Below, piece after piece: positions 29,510-38,399 of a stretch of DNA of 57,783 bases. Position numbers and translations under genes: made by a program. The notes below the pieces were generated by a model that saw nothing but the letters and a program-made list of their open reading frames with translations, did not search any database and had not been told where the DNA came from. Position 1 is the stretch's first letter; the number at the start of each line of letters is the position of its first letter. This DNA comes from Rhodospirillaceae bacterium (GTDB lineage Bacteria; Pseudomonadota; Alphaproteobacteria; CACIAM-22H2), in assembly GCA_022843945.1 (NCBI GenBank), contig JALHMR010000031.1, forward strand, positions 1-57,783, given 5' to 3'.

Positions 29510-29610
29510 CTCACCCTGAGGGGCTCGCCCGGCTTCGGGCGAGCCTCGAAGGGTGGCGCCTCATCCTTCGAGACGCAGCTCGGACAGCTGCTCCTCAAGA
29601 TGAGGCCCGT
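29510..29610. repeat. Extragenic palindromic repeat after the binding-protein gene
   Basis: Two nested palindromes. GGCTCGCCCG/CGGGCGAGCC (29522-29531 and 29536-29545, loop GCTT) is followed by GCCTCATC (29558-29565) paired with GATGAGGC (29599-29606). The text CCTCATCCTTCGAGACGC resembles extragenic palindromes common in alphaproteobacterial genomes. It may act as terminator for the upstream gene. Unlike the repeat family at 0.5 and 2.5 kb. Confidence 0.7.
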
Positions 29611-29653
29611 CATTTCCGGAAGAATCCGCCGAGCCCGCCCGTTGTGATCCCCC

Positions 29654-29675
29654 GGTTGCCTCTATCGAGGCAATC
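29654..29675 (+). promoter_or_regulatory. Leader hairpin before the DUF192 gene
   Basis: TTGCCTC/GAGGCAA stem with a TATC loop, extendable by a G-T and a G-C pair, ending about ten bases before the GGTGAGGG ribosome site. It could influence translation start; role unknown. Confidence 0.3.
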
Positions 29676-29691
29676 GGCTAGGTGAGGGATC

Positions 29692-30180
29692 ATGCTGGAC
29701 CGGAGCCGCCGCTTTTTTCTTTTCGCCGCCTGCCTGGTGCTGGCGCTGGGCGGCGTCGCCGTGGCCCAGCCGCAGCGCAGCGAGCAGCGCATCACCTTTC
29801 CGGTGTCGGAGCTCATCATCGACAGCGGCGGCAAGCGTCATCGCTTCAACGTCGAGCTGGCGGATACGGATGAGCGGCGCACGCTGGGCCTGATGTACCG
29901 CACGACCATGCCGGCCGATGCCGGCATGCTGTTCGATTTCAAGGTCGACCGGCCGGTGACCATGTGGATGCGCAATACGCGCCTGCCGCTCGACATGCTG
30001 TTCATTACGCGCGATGGACGGGTGCTCAACATCGCGCAGCGGACGGTGCCGTTCACCGAGCACAGTATTCCGTCGGATGGTCCGGTGCGCGCCGTGTTGG
30101 AGCTCAACGGCGGCACGACCGAGCGCCTCGGCATCAAGGCGGGCGATCGCGTCATCCACCCCCTATTTCGCGGCGGATAA
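29692..30180 (+). CDS. DUF192-family exported protein
   Basis: 162 residues with a membrane/signal segment (RFFLFAACLVLALGGVAVAQ). The DUF192 core follows: FNVELADTDERRTLGLMYR, MLFDFKVDRPVTMWMRNTRL, PLDMLFI and a C-terminal VLELNGGTTERLGIKAGD. The family is small, periplasmic or membrane-anchored, widespread and without an assigned function. GGTGAGGG serves as SD. It runs into a hairpin shared with the convergent downstream gene. Confidence 0.9.
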   Translation: MLDRSRRFFLFAACLVLALGGVAVAQPQRSEQRITFPVSELIIDSGGKRHRFNVELADTDERRTLGLMYRTTMPADAGMLFDFKVDRPVTMWMRNTRLPLDMLFITRDGRVLNIAQRTVPFTEHSIPSDGPVRAVLELNGGTTERLGIKAGDRVIHPLFRGG

Positions 30181-30201
30181 CGCCGCGATCAGGACTGGGT
30201 T

Positions 30202-30224
30202 CCGCGGCGGCTAAAGCGCCGCGG
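30202..30224. terminator. GC-rich hairpin between convergent genes
   Basis: 8-bp perfect stem CCGCGGCG/CGCCGCGG, loop GCTAAAG, between the 3' ends of the DUF192 gene and the small exported protein. T-tracts are poor, so bidirectional termination is inferred from placement. Confidence 0.45.
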
Positions 30225-30247
30225 CGTTCTGCCTCAAGCCGTCATCC

Positions 30248-30556
30248 TCAAGCGGGAGGGCCGGCCTGCGCCATCAGGGGCACGCTCTGCCAGTCCTGGC
30301 CCGTGGCCATCAGGCATGACATGCCGGTCGGCGTCGAGAACAGCAGGGTCCAGGTCTTGCCGTCGGTGCTGGCGAGGATCTCGAGCAGCGAGCCGTTGTC
30401 GGCAAGGCCGATGGCCACGGGTGTCTCGTGGAACTGACCGGTGAGGTGCTTGACGATATCGACGCGCTTGGCGCACTGGGCGGGCGTCTGCGCGGCGACG
30501 GGGGAGGCGAACAGGATCGCGCCGAGCGCGGCACCGACCCAAGCTATTCTGGACAT
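30248..30556 (-). CDS. Small exported hypothetical protein
   Basis: 102 residues. A clear signal peptide (RIAWVGAALGAILFASPVAA, cleavage near AQT) leaves a mature protein of about 80 residues with two Cys (in AQCAKRVD and MSCLMATG), possibly a disulfide. GFHETP/GSLLEILASTDG-like blocks recur in alphaproteobacterial hypothetical proteins as I remember them, but I cannot assign a family. The ATG follows AAAGGAGT, a strong SD. Confidence 0.75.
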   Translation of the reverse strand: MSRIAWVGAALGAILFASPVAAQTPAQCAKRVDIVKHLTGQFHETPVAIGLADNGSLLEILASTDGKTWTLLFSTPTGMSCLMATGQDWQSVPLMAQAGPPA

Positions 30557-30741
30557 GACGCAACTCCTTTCGTAGCGAGTTACTCGTCCCAGACGCTTTT
30601 CCTGTGGGTCGGTCTGCGGTCCTTATGTCCGCCGAACCGCGTGGCCGGCCCGAATCGCATCGTCGACATCATTGTCGACCCGAGGCGCTTGCGGATCCCT
30701 TAACGAAAGGTTGTCGATCGGTTAACGACGCCGGGCGCCAT

Positions 30742-31410
30742 TCAATGACGCTTGCGCGCCAGGGTCAGCCCGTCGCCGATGGTCAGCAGGGAAATAGTGA
30801 CGCGATTATCGGCGCTTATCTTCTTGTTGAGCGCGCGGATGGCCAGCGTGTTGGGGTCCTTGTCCTTCTCGGGCTTGATCACCGAGCCGCCCCACAGGAC
30901 GTTGTCGATGGCCACGATGCCGCCCGGCCGCAGCAGGGTCAGCGCGCGCTCGTAGTAGGTGTCGTAGTTCGGCTTGTCGGCATCGATGAAGGCGAAATCG
31001 AAGCTGCCCGCCTGGCCGCCCTGCACCAGCCGGTCGAGCGTCTCCACCGCCGGCCCGAGACGCAGATCGATCTTGTGCGCCATGCCGGCCTCCGCCCAAT
31101 AGCGCTTGCCGATCGAGGTCCATTCCTCGCTGACGTCGCAGGCGATCAGCCTTCCGTCCTGGGGCAGGGCCAGGGCCACGGCGAGCGCGCTGTAACCGGT
31201 GAAGGTGCCGACTTCGAGGCAGCGGCGGGCCCCCAGCGTCTCGACCAGCAGGGCCATGAACTGACCCTGCTCGGGCGAGATCTGCATCATGGCGTCTTCC
31301 AGCTTCGCGGTCTCGGCGCGCAGGCGGGCGAGGACGTCCGGCTCACGCAACGACACGTGGCGGATATAGGCCTTGAGCGGGTCGGTCGGGGAAAGCTGCG
31401 TGCTGGACAT
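30742..31410 (-). CDS. Class I SAM-dependent O-methyltransferase (family 3)
   Basis: 222 residues from the ATG after AGGAT; the frame is open further upstream but without an SD. SAM-binding motif LEVGTFTGYSALAVAL, DVSEEW, the metal/substrate block FAFIDADKPNYDTYYERAL and IAIDNVLWGGSV are all typical of catechol/caffeoyl-CoA-type O-methyltransferases that need a divalent metal. Substrate unknown. Divergent from the YciI-like gene 45 bases away. Confidence 0.92.
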   Translation of the reverse strand: MSSTQLSPTDPLKAYIRHVSLREPDVLARLRAETAKLEDAMMQISPEQGQFMALLVETLGARRCLEVGTFTGYSALAVALALPQDGRLIACDVSEEWTSIGKRYWAEAGMAHKIDLRLGPAVETLDRLVQGGQAGSFDFAFIDADKPNYDTYYERALTLLRPGGIVAIDNVLWGGSVIKPEKDKDPNTLAIRALNKKISADNRVTISLLTIGDGLTLARKRH

Positions 31411-31455
31411 GGTGCTATCCTGACCGGAACGCGGCGGAGCGCAAGAGGACAAGGG

Positions 31456-31776
31456 ATGCTCTACATCATCTACCAGCTCGACCGGCCGACCCCCGAAGCG
31501 GCGGAGATCCGCGCCCGGGTCAAGGACACGCATCTCGCCTACCTGGAGCGGCACAAGAACATCCTGGTCCTGGGCGGGGCCCTGCTGGCCGATGACGGCG
31601 TGGGCCGGCTGGGCAGCACCCTGATCATCAATGTGCCCTCGCGCCAGGCGGCCGAGGCCTTTTCGGCCGACGAGCCCTTCCGCAAGGCCGGGCTATTCCG
31701 CGAGGTGCGCATCACCCGCATGCGCCGGGGCCAGTGGAACCCGGCCGCCGCCCCGGCCACGGCGGAAGGAAATTAG
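31456..31776 (+). CDS. YciI-family protein
   Basis: 106 residues starting MLYIIYQLDRP after GAGGACAAGGG; the upstream part of the open frame is antisense to the methyltransferase. A ferredoxin-like YciI domain: HLAYLERHKNILVLGGALLA with the conserved His, and ADEPFRKAGLFREVRI with the catalytic-type Asp. YciI proteins are small dimeric enzymes or ligand binders, mostly uncharacterised. The C-terminal dozen residues are Ala/Pro-rich. Confidence 0.88.
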   Translation: MLYIIYQLDRPTPEAAEIRARVKDTHLAYLERHKNILVLGGALLADDGVGRLGSTLIINVPSRQAAEAFSADEPFRKAGLFREVRITRMRRGQWNPAAAPATAEGN

Positions 31777-31873
31777 GCGTGGAATCAGCGGTTTGCCGGG
31801 CGGCCTGGACTACGCGTCGCTTGGCGAATCAGCGTCTTTCGTGTATGAGAGGCGCCAATTGCGGCTGCGGTTT

Positions 31874-31950
31874 CGGAGCGTAGCTCAGCCTGGTAGAGCG
31901 CCAGCTTTGGGAGCTGGATGTCGCGAGTTCGAATCCCGCCGCTCCGACCA
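31874..31950 (+). tRNA. tRNA-Pro (anticodon TGG)
   Basis: Acceptor CGGAGCG pairs with CGCTCCG. D-arm TAGCTCAGCCTGGTAGAGC. Anticodon stem CCAGC/GCTGG encloses TTTGGGA, anticodon TGG. T-arm GCGAGTTCGAATCCCGC. The 3' CCA is encoded. All canonical. Confidence 0.97.
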
Positions 31951-31987
31951 TCCGCGTGATGGCCACCGCCTAGAAGGACCACCGTCG

Positions 31988-32281
31988 ATGCCCGCCCGCG
32001 TCTACAAGCCGACCAAGACCGCCATGCAGTCCGGCCGCGCCAAGACCCATGAATGGGTGGTGGAATTCGAGGGCACCGAGCGCAAGACGCAGGACCCGCT
32101 GATGGGCTGGGCCGGCTCGCGCGACACCCAGACGCAGGTCTTTCTCAACTTCCCGACGCAGGACGCGGCCATCGCCTACTGCAAGACCAACGGCATCGAC
32201 TACGCCATCGTTCCGCCGCAGGAAACGACGCTGAAACTCAAAGCCTACGCCGACAATTTCCGCTACGACCGGGCGAGATGA
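31988..32281 (+). CDS. NDUFS4-like accessory subunit of respiratory complex I
   Basis: 97 residues starting MPARVYKPTKTAMQSGRA after AGAAGGA. It matches the ETC complex I subunit (NDUFS4/AQDQ, 18 kDa) family: KTHEWVVEFEG, DPLMGWAGSRDTQTQVFLNF, AIAYCKTNGIDYAI and a C-terminal KAYADNFRYDR. Alphaproteobacteria carry this nuo-independent gene, commonly beside a tRNA as here. It supports an alphaproteobacterial origin. Confidence 0.93.
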   Translation: MPARVYKPTKTAMQSGRAKTHEWVVEFEGTERKTQDPLMGWAGSRDTQTQVFLNFPTQDAAIAYCKTNGIDYAIVPPQETTLKLKAYADNFRYDRAR

Positions 32282-32300
32282 AGGTCTCGCTATTGCTTGC

Positions 32301-32377
32301 GAGCCCTTAGCTCAGTTGGATAGAGCAACAGCCTTCTAAGCTGTAGGTCGCTGGTTCGAATCCAGCAGGGCTCGCCA
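32301..32377 (+). tRNA. tRNA-Arg (anticodon TCT)
   Basis: Acceptor GAGCCCT pairs with AGGGCTC. Anticodon stem ACAGC/GCTGT encloses CTTCTAA, anticodon TCT. T-arm CGCTGGTTCGAATCCAGC. 3' CCA encoded. Its 3' end (32357-32378) is repeated with two mismatches at 33550-33571. Confidence 0.97.
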
Positions 32378-32378
32378 C
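32357..32378 (+). repeat. attL-like copy: 3' end of tRNA-Arg
   Basis: These 22 bases (from the T-loop CGAATCC through CTCGCCAC) match 33550-33571 at 20 of 22 positions, both differences A/G transitions. Tyrosine-recombinase integration into tRNA 3' ends creates exactly this kind of direct repeat. Confidence 0.6.
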
Positions 32379-32457
32379 GTTTCAACAGCGGCGCCTGCTC
32401 AACCTGTTCGTCGTCAGCTTCTGCACGAATGCCTCGATCGAGAAAGGAAGGGATAAA

Positions 32458-33471
32458 ATGTCGAATCATTTTACCGGACTTAGCCTCGGTCCGCCGCTCG
32501 GCGAGCAAAGACTCGACCTGTGTGATCTCTACGCGTTCCAGTCGCCCAGCGACCCGTCGAGAACCGTGATCATCCTCAACGCAAATCCAAACGCCGACGC
32601 GCTCCATCCCGACGCCATTTACCGGATCAACATCGACAGCGACGGTGATTTGCTGACGGACCTCGCGCTGAGCTTCGTGTTTTCGAAGCCGCAAAACGGC
32701 AAGCAGACTTTCAGCGTGTTCCTGGCCAAGGGCGAGGCGTCGCGCTCGGCCGAAGCTGTCGGGACCAAGATAGTCGCCGATGCGGAAGTCTCATTCGGCC
32801 GCGAGCCCAACCGGGTCAAGGCGGGCGACTTCATATTCTTCGCCGGCAGTCGCAGCGACGCTTTTTTCTTCGATTTCGACGGCATCAAGAATCTGTTCGA
32901 CATCAGGGGCAAGCGGAATTTCACCGAACCGCACCTGAGCGGCAAGTCACCGTGGACGGGCGTGGATTCGAATACCGAAGCCAATGTCTTCTCGCTGGCG
33001 GTCGAATTGCCGACGAGCGAACTGGCCCCGAAGCCCGAAATACACATCTGGGGACGATGCAGCGTGCGGGAGAATGGCAAGCTGGTCCACGCCGATCGCG
33101 CGGGCCATCCGAGTGTCAGCAGCTTTTTCAACACCGACGACACGAAGCTGGAATACAACGCCAGCGAGCCGGTGAACGATCGCCAGCGCTGGCTCGAGCA
33201 GTTCGTGCATCTGATGGGCCATACGGGCAATTACTCGCGCGAAGAAGCGATTGCCGAGATCGACAGGGAACGAACCCTGCCCGACGTGCTGAGTTTCGAC
33301 CCCTCGAAGCCGGCGAAGTACCCCAACGGCCGCGTCTTCACCGACGATGTGATCGATTATCGCCTCGCCTTCCTGACCAAGGGCGAATGCCCGCCCACCG
33401 GCTTGAAACCGCACACCGATACTCTCAGGGAGTTTCCATATCTCGGCCACCCCCATCAGCAGAAGAAATAG
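32458..33471 (+). CDS. DUF4331-family protein
   Basis: 337 residues. N-terminal LGPPLGEQRLDLCDLYAFQS and a RTVIILNANPNAD block are typical of DUF4331; later SFVFSKPQ and DVLSFDPSKPAKYPNGR fit. Function unknown; no signal peptide is seen. The base composition looks less GC-rich than its neighbours by eye. It is the only gene between tRNA-Arg and a diverged duplicate of its 3' end, so it may be cargo left from an integrated element. SD AGAAAGGA precedes the ATG. Confidence 0.85.
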   Translation: MSNHFTGLSLGPPLGEQRLDLCDLYAFQSPSDPSRTVIILNANPNADALHPDAIYRINIDSDGDLLTDLALSFVFSKPQNGKQTFSVFLAKGEASRSAEAVGTKIVADAEVSFGREPNRVKAGDFIFFAGSRSDAFFFDFDGIKNLFDIRGKRNFTEPHLSGKSPWTGVDSNTEANVFSLAVELPTSELAPKPEIHIWGRCSVRENGKLVHADRAGHPSVSSFFNTDDTKLEYNASEPVNDRQRWLEQFVHLMGHTGNYSREEAIAEIDRERTLPDVLSFDPSKPAKYPNGRVFTDDVIDYRLAFLTKGECPPTGLKPHTDTLREFPYLGHPHQQKK

Positions 33472-33549
33472 CAGCGGGAAGTGCTGAGCGCGATTCGATC
33501 GCCGATCTTGTGAAGGCCGATTCTTCCGGCTCTGGAAAATCGCCGTTGG

Positions 33550-33571
33550 CGAATCCGGCGGGGCTCGCCAC
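33550..33571 (+). repeat. attR-like diverged copy of the tRNA-Arg 3' end
   Basis: CGAATCCGGCGGGGCTCGCC plus AC repeats the tRNA-Arg 3' end with 20/22 identity, 1.2 kb downstream and in the same orientation. No other part of a tRNA is present, so this is a fragment. No integrase gene lies in between. Confidence 0.6.
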
Positions 33572-33592
33572 TATCGGTCCCTGGGCCTTTTC

Positions 33593-34207
33593 ATGAACCG
33601 CGATCTCAAGCGCCTGACCCTCTTCTGGCTGGTTGGTCTGGTCCTGTCCGGCTATGCGCCGTACGACCGGCCGACCTGGTTCCTGGAAGTGCTGCCGGCG
33701 CTGATCGCGCTGCCGATCCTCTGGTACACGCGCGAGCGCTTCACCTTCTCTTCGCTCGCCTACGGTCTGATCCTCATCCACGGCCTGATCCTGATGCTCG
33801 GCTCCGCGTACACCTATTCGCGCGTGCCGATGGGCAACTGGGTCAAGGACTGGTTCGAGCTCAGCCGCAACCCTTACGACAAGCTCGGTCACTTCGCGCA
33901 GGGCTTCGTGCCGGCCATCGTGGCGCGCGAGCTCCTGATCCGTTTCTTCAACCAGCGGCGCGACTGGCTGCTCGATTTCCTGGTGGTTTGCATCTGCCTG
34001 GCGATCAGCGCGGTCTACGAGCTGCTGGAATGGGCGACGGCGCTGGCGCTGGGGCAGGGGGCGGACGACTTCATGGGCACCCAGGGCGACCCCTTCGATA
34101 CCCAATCGGACATGTTCCTGGCGCTGATCGGGGCGCTGCTGGCGATCTGGTGCCTGAGGGGCTGGCATGAGCGCTCGATGCGCCGCCTGGAGCTGCGCGG
34201 CCGCTGA
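33593..34207 (+). CDS. DUF2238 (YjdF-like) inner-membrane protein
   Basis: 204 residues, about six membrane helices. The family blocks YDKLGHFAQGFVPAIVAREL and DDFMGTQGDPFDTQSDMFLA are present. This is the conserved YjdF/DUF2238 family of unknown function. The acidic/His residues of the conserved blocks face a membrane boundary, as in metal-dependent or phosphatase-like families, but that is speculation. Confidence 0.9.
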   Translation: MNRDLKRLTLFWLVGLVLSGYAPYDRPTWFLEVLPALIALPILWYTRERFTFSSLAYGLILIHGLILMLGSAYTYSRVPMGNWVKDWFELSRNPYDKLGHFAQGFVPAIVARELLIRFFNQRRDWLLDFLVVCICLAISAVYELLEWATALALGQGADDFMGTQGDPFDTQSDMFLALIGALLAIWCLRGWHERSMRRLELRGR

Positions 34208-34246
34208 CGGCGGGAACTTCGCGGGTCTGGTGCCGTTAAGCTTGGC

Positions 34247-34942
34247 ATGACCCCCCATGCTATGACTTGGCGTTCGCGGATTCTCGCCCTGTCGCTTGGC
34301 GCTCTTTTGAGCGCCTGCGCGTTCGAACAGGCCGGCGGTGCCGACAAGGCGCCCCAGCCTCAGGCCCAGGCTGAAGAGCCCAAGACCGTCAAGATCGAAC
34401 CGGCCCAGGCCGAGCGCCTGCAGCGCATCATGGCGCCGCTCATCCAGAAGATGGACAAGCCGATCCCCAGCAAAGAGGTGAAGATCACGGTCCTGGCCGA
34501 CCCGCAAATCAACGCCGCCAATGGCGGGGGCGGGGACTTCTACGTGACCACCGGGCTGCTGCAGAAGGCCGACGATACGCGCCTGCGCGGCGTGCTGGCG
34601 CACGAGATCGCCCACGCCGATCTCGGCCACGTGGCCAACACCCAGAAACTGGCGACCGGTGTCGAGCTGGGCATCATCCTGCTCGACCAGCTCTATCCTG
34701 GTTCGCGGGCGCTCTCGCCCATCGCCGGCCAGCTCATCGTCAACGCCTATACGCGCAAGGAGGAGCACGAGGCCGACGCGCACGGCGTCGAGTTGCTCAA
34801 CCGCGCGGGCCAGAACGGCCGCAGCATCATGGCCGGTACGCTGCGCTGGCTGACCCAGGTCGCAGGCGACGGCGGTGGCGGCTTTTTCGCCTCCCATCCG
34901 GCCACCGGCGACCGCATCAAGGCGGTCGAGAATCTCCAATAG
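34247..34942 (+). CDS. M48-family zinc metalloprotease lipoprotein
   Basis: 231 residues; a second ATG five codons in (34262) is also plausible. The N terminus ends in a lipobox LLSACAF (lipidated C24), so it is anchored in the envelope. The protease domain has HEIAHADLGH (HExxH zinc motif) and a downstream KEEHEADAHGVELL third-ligand Glu, then SHPATGDRIK. Related to LoiP/BepA-type periplasmic proteases that act on outer-membrane proteins. A strong terminator follows. Confidence 0.92.
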   Translation: MTPHAMTWRSRILALSLGALLSACAFEQAGGADKAPQPQAQAEEPKTVKIEPAQAERLQRIMAPLIQKMDKPIPSKEVKITVLADPQINAANGGGGDFYVTTGLLQKADDTRLRGVLAHEIAHADLGHVANTQKLATGVELGIILLDQLYPGSRALSPIAGQLIVNAYTRKEEHEADAHGVELLNRAGQNGRSIMAGTLRWLTQVAGDGGGGFFASHPATGDRIKAVENLQ

Positions 34943-35072
34943 CGCGTCGGTATCAGGGTCCTTTCGGCCCGCTTAGGGGGTAGGCCGGAACGCCCGTTAA
35001 CGCGTGGCGTTGCCCCTACATCCCGCGTCCTCTATCCCGCCGGATCGCCCCCGGCCTGACGCGGCCTCCTCA

Positions 35073-35113
35073 ACGGTCGGCACGAAGCCATCTCAGTGCC
35101 GGCCGTCTTTTTT
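35073..35113 (+). terminator. Rho-independent terminator after the M48 protease gene
   Basis: 11-bp stem ACGGTCGGCAC/GTGCCGGCCGT (one G-T pair), 12-base loop, then CTTTTTT. It reaches the last bases of the convergent gene. Confidence 0.75.
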
Positions 35114-35423
35114 ATGTCGAGCGCTTTTTGCGGCGGTGCGCGTCCCACTTGTCGTGGGCCCAGCGCAGGGCCTTGGCCATGGGCGGGCGCAGGAAGGGCA
35201 CGTCCTGGGCGATCAGCACCAGGCCCAGCGGCACCATCCAGAAACCCAGGATCGGCAGGAAGCCGACGAAGCCGGCGCCAATCAGCAGCAGGGCGGCGGG
35301 CAGGCGCACCCAGCGCGAGCCGGGCTGCCGGATCCAGTGCACAAACCTCCCCGCCCAGCCGGGCAGCAGCGGTTCGAAGCGACGGAATTCCTCGTCGAGA
35401 TCGGGTTGGGAGCGGGCGGCCAC
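35112..35423 (-). CDS. Small membrane protein of unknown function
   Basis: 103 residues. The amphipathic N terminus (DLDEEFRRFEPLLPGWAGRF) is followed by two close membrane helices (LPAALLLIGAGFVGFLP and GFWMVPLGLVLIAQDVP) and a basic C-terminal tail with KALRWAHDKWDAHRRKKR. Such proteins are conserved in alphaproteobacteria and sometimes mis-named after tryptophan synthase. Function unknown. Confidence 0.8.
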   Translation of the reverse strand: MAARSQPDLDEEFRRFEPLLPGWAGRFVHWIRQPGSRWVRLPAALLLIGAGFVGFLPILGFWMVPLGLVLIAQDVPFLRPPMAKALRWAHDKWDAHRRKKRST

Positions 35424-35472
35424 GATGGACTTGTTCTACTGCCTCTTGCCGCAAAGCGCAGCCAGACTCATG

Positions 35473-35721
35473 TCAGGCGAAGCGGATGCCGGCCCTTCGC
35501 ATATGAGCGATCGTGCCGTCGATACGTTCCATCGCGCGGATCAGGGTCGCCCATACCTCGTCGGTGATATCGATGCCGTGCCGGTCGAGGAAGGCGCCGA
35601 TGTCGCCGCGCAGGCCGACCAGGTCGGCGGCCACTTCGCCGGGATTCTCGGTGGCGCACAGGCTGGCGCCGACGCTCCATACCCGGGTCTCGAGCGCGGC
35701 AAGGGTGATGGGAAGAGACAT
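35473..35721 (-). CDS. Small hypothetical protein
   Basis: 82 residues from the ATG that follows CGGAGC; the frame stays open to 35805 but that extension runs through a double hairpin. The visible part is helical (LPITLAALETRVWSVGASLC, DLVGLRGDIGAFLDRHGIDI, WATLIRAMERIDGTIAHMRR). No family recognised. The same-strand membrane-protein gene is 49 bases downstream. Confidence 0.65.
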   Translation of the reverse strand: MSLPITLAALETRVWSVGASLCATENPGEVAADLVGLRGDIGAFLDRHGIDITDEVWATLIRAMERIDGTIAHMRRAGIRFA

Positions 35722-35766
35722 GACAGCAGCTCCGTGACAGCAAGCCTTGGGTTTCTGCCCAGGACC

Positions 35767-35798
35767 CCGACGAAAGTCGGCGTGGCGGTATTCCGCCA
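35767..35798 (-). promoter_or_regulatory. Two adjacent tetraloop hairpins in a leader
   Basis: CCGAC-GAAA-GTCGG (35767-35780) and TGGCGG-TATT-CCGCCA (35783-35798), two bases apart and 46 bases upstream of the small hypothetical gene on the minus strand. Transcribed, they would form a compact structured leader. The rest of 35722-35936 shows no gene. Confidence 0.4.
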
Positions 35799-35936
35799 GA
35801 AGCACGGCTGTTTGTAAGGCAGCATCTTTGCGGTGATGGCGCCCCTGGCGTTGCCACGGCGGTTTACACCGAAGGGCGCTTGCTTATCCGAACGAGCGCG
35901 CGCGCCAGGGGACGCGGGACCGAACGCGAAAGTGCC

Positions 35937-36413
35937 CTAAGGCGCGCGGGTGCGCCGCCACTCCCAGGGGGGCACGAACCGGCCGGCCCACAGCCCGACC
36001 CGCGCCGCCCGGGCGGCGGCCTCATCGGCGGCGAAGTCCTGGCCGGTCTCGGGATCGGCCAGCGCCCAGCCGCGGCGGACCATGTGCCGGTTGACGTTGA
36101 TGCCGTGCTCGCCGCCGAGATGGCAGATCACGGTCGGCAGGTCGCCGTTGAGCCCGGTCATCCGGCAGCTGGCCCAATGATGCTCGAAACGTTCGGCCAG
36201 CGCCCAGCCGGCCTCCTGCACACAGTCGTAGGGGACGCCGGCGCGCTCGCAGGTCTGTCCGCTGTCCGGCGCGTCGATGCCGTGCAGCCGCAAGACCCTG
36301 GCGCCGATCTCGATCGTGTCGCCGTCGACGATGCGGGCCGGGCCGGTGAAATCGGTGGCGGCCGCAGGAAGGCTCAGGGCGACACCGACGAGGACGAGGA
36401 TCAGCCGTCTCAT
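35937..36413 (-). CDS. Exported thermonuclease (SNase)-fold protein
   Basis: 158 residues with a signal peptide (RRLILVLVGVALSLPAAA). SNase-like fold: RIVDGDTIEIGARVLRLHGI with the metal Asp pair and Arg, then IDAPDSGQ (Asp in place of the usual Glu), NVNRHMVRRGWALADP and ARAARVGLWAGRF. The YGR block that supplies the second catalytic Arg is replaced by GDLPTVICH, so full nuclease activity is doubtful. Four Cys near the middle suggest disulfides. It starts 7 bases after the sensor kinase ends. Confidence 0.87.
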   Translation of the reverse strand: MRRLILVLVGVALSLPAAATDFTGPARIVDGDTIEIGARVLRLHGIDAPDSGQTCERAGVPYDCVQEAGWALAERFEHHWASCRMTGLNGDLPTVICHLGGEHGINVNRHMVRRGWALADPETGQDFAADEAAARAARVGLWAGRFVPPWEWRRTRAP

Positions 36414-36420
36414 GGCCTGG

Positions 36421-38307
<1,887 letters not shown>

Positions 38308-38399
38308 CTCTGCAAGTCAACCGCTTCCGTGCTTCGCACGGCGCGGGCGACCCCCGTTTCGCCGCTATCACTGTAGCAATACCCGGGCGCGCGCCCAAG

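Noticed and set aside
31785-31982. Minus-strand frame containing GGIRTRDIQLPKLALYQAELRS
   Set aside because: Antisense reading of tRNA-Pro, a well-known annotation artefact; 32290-32694 is the same for tRNA-Arg.
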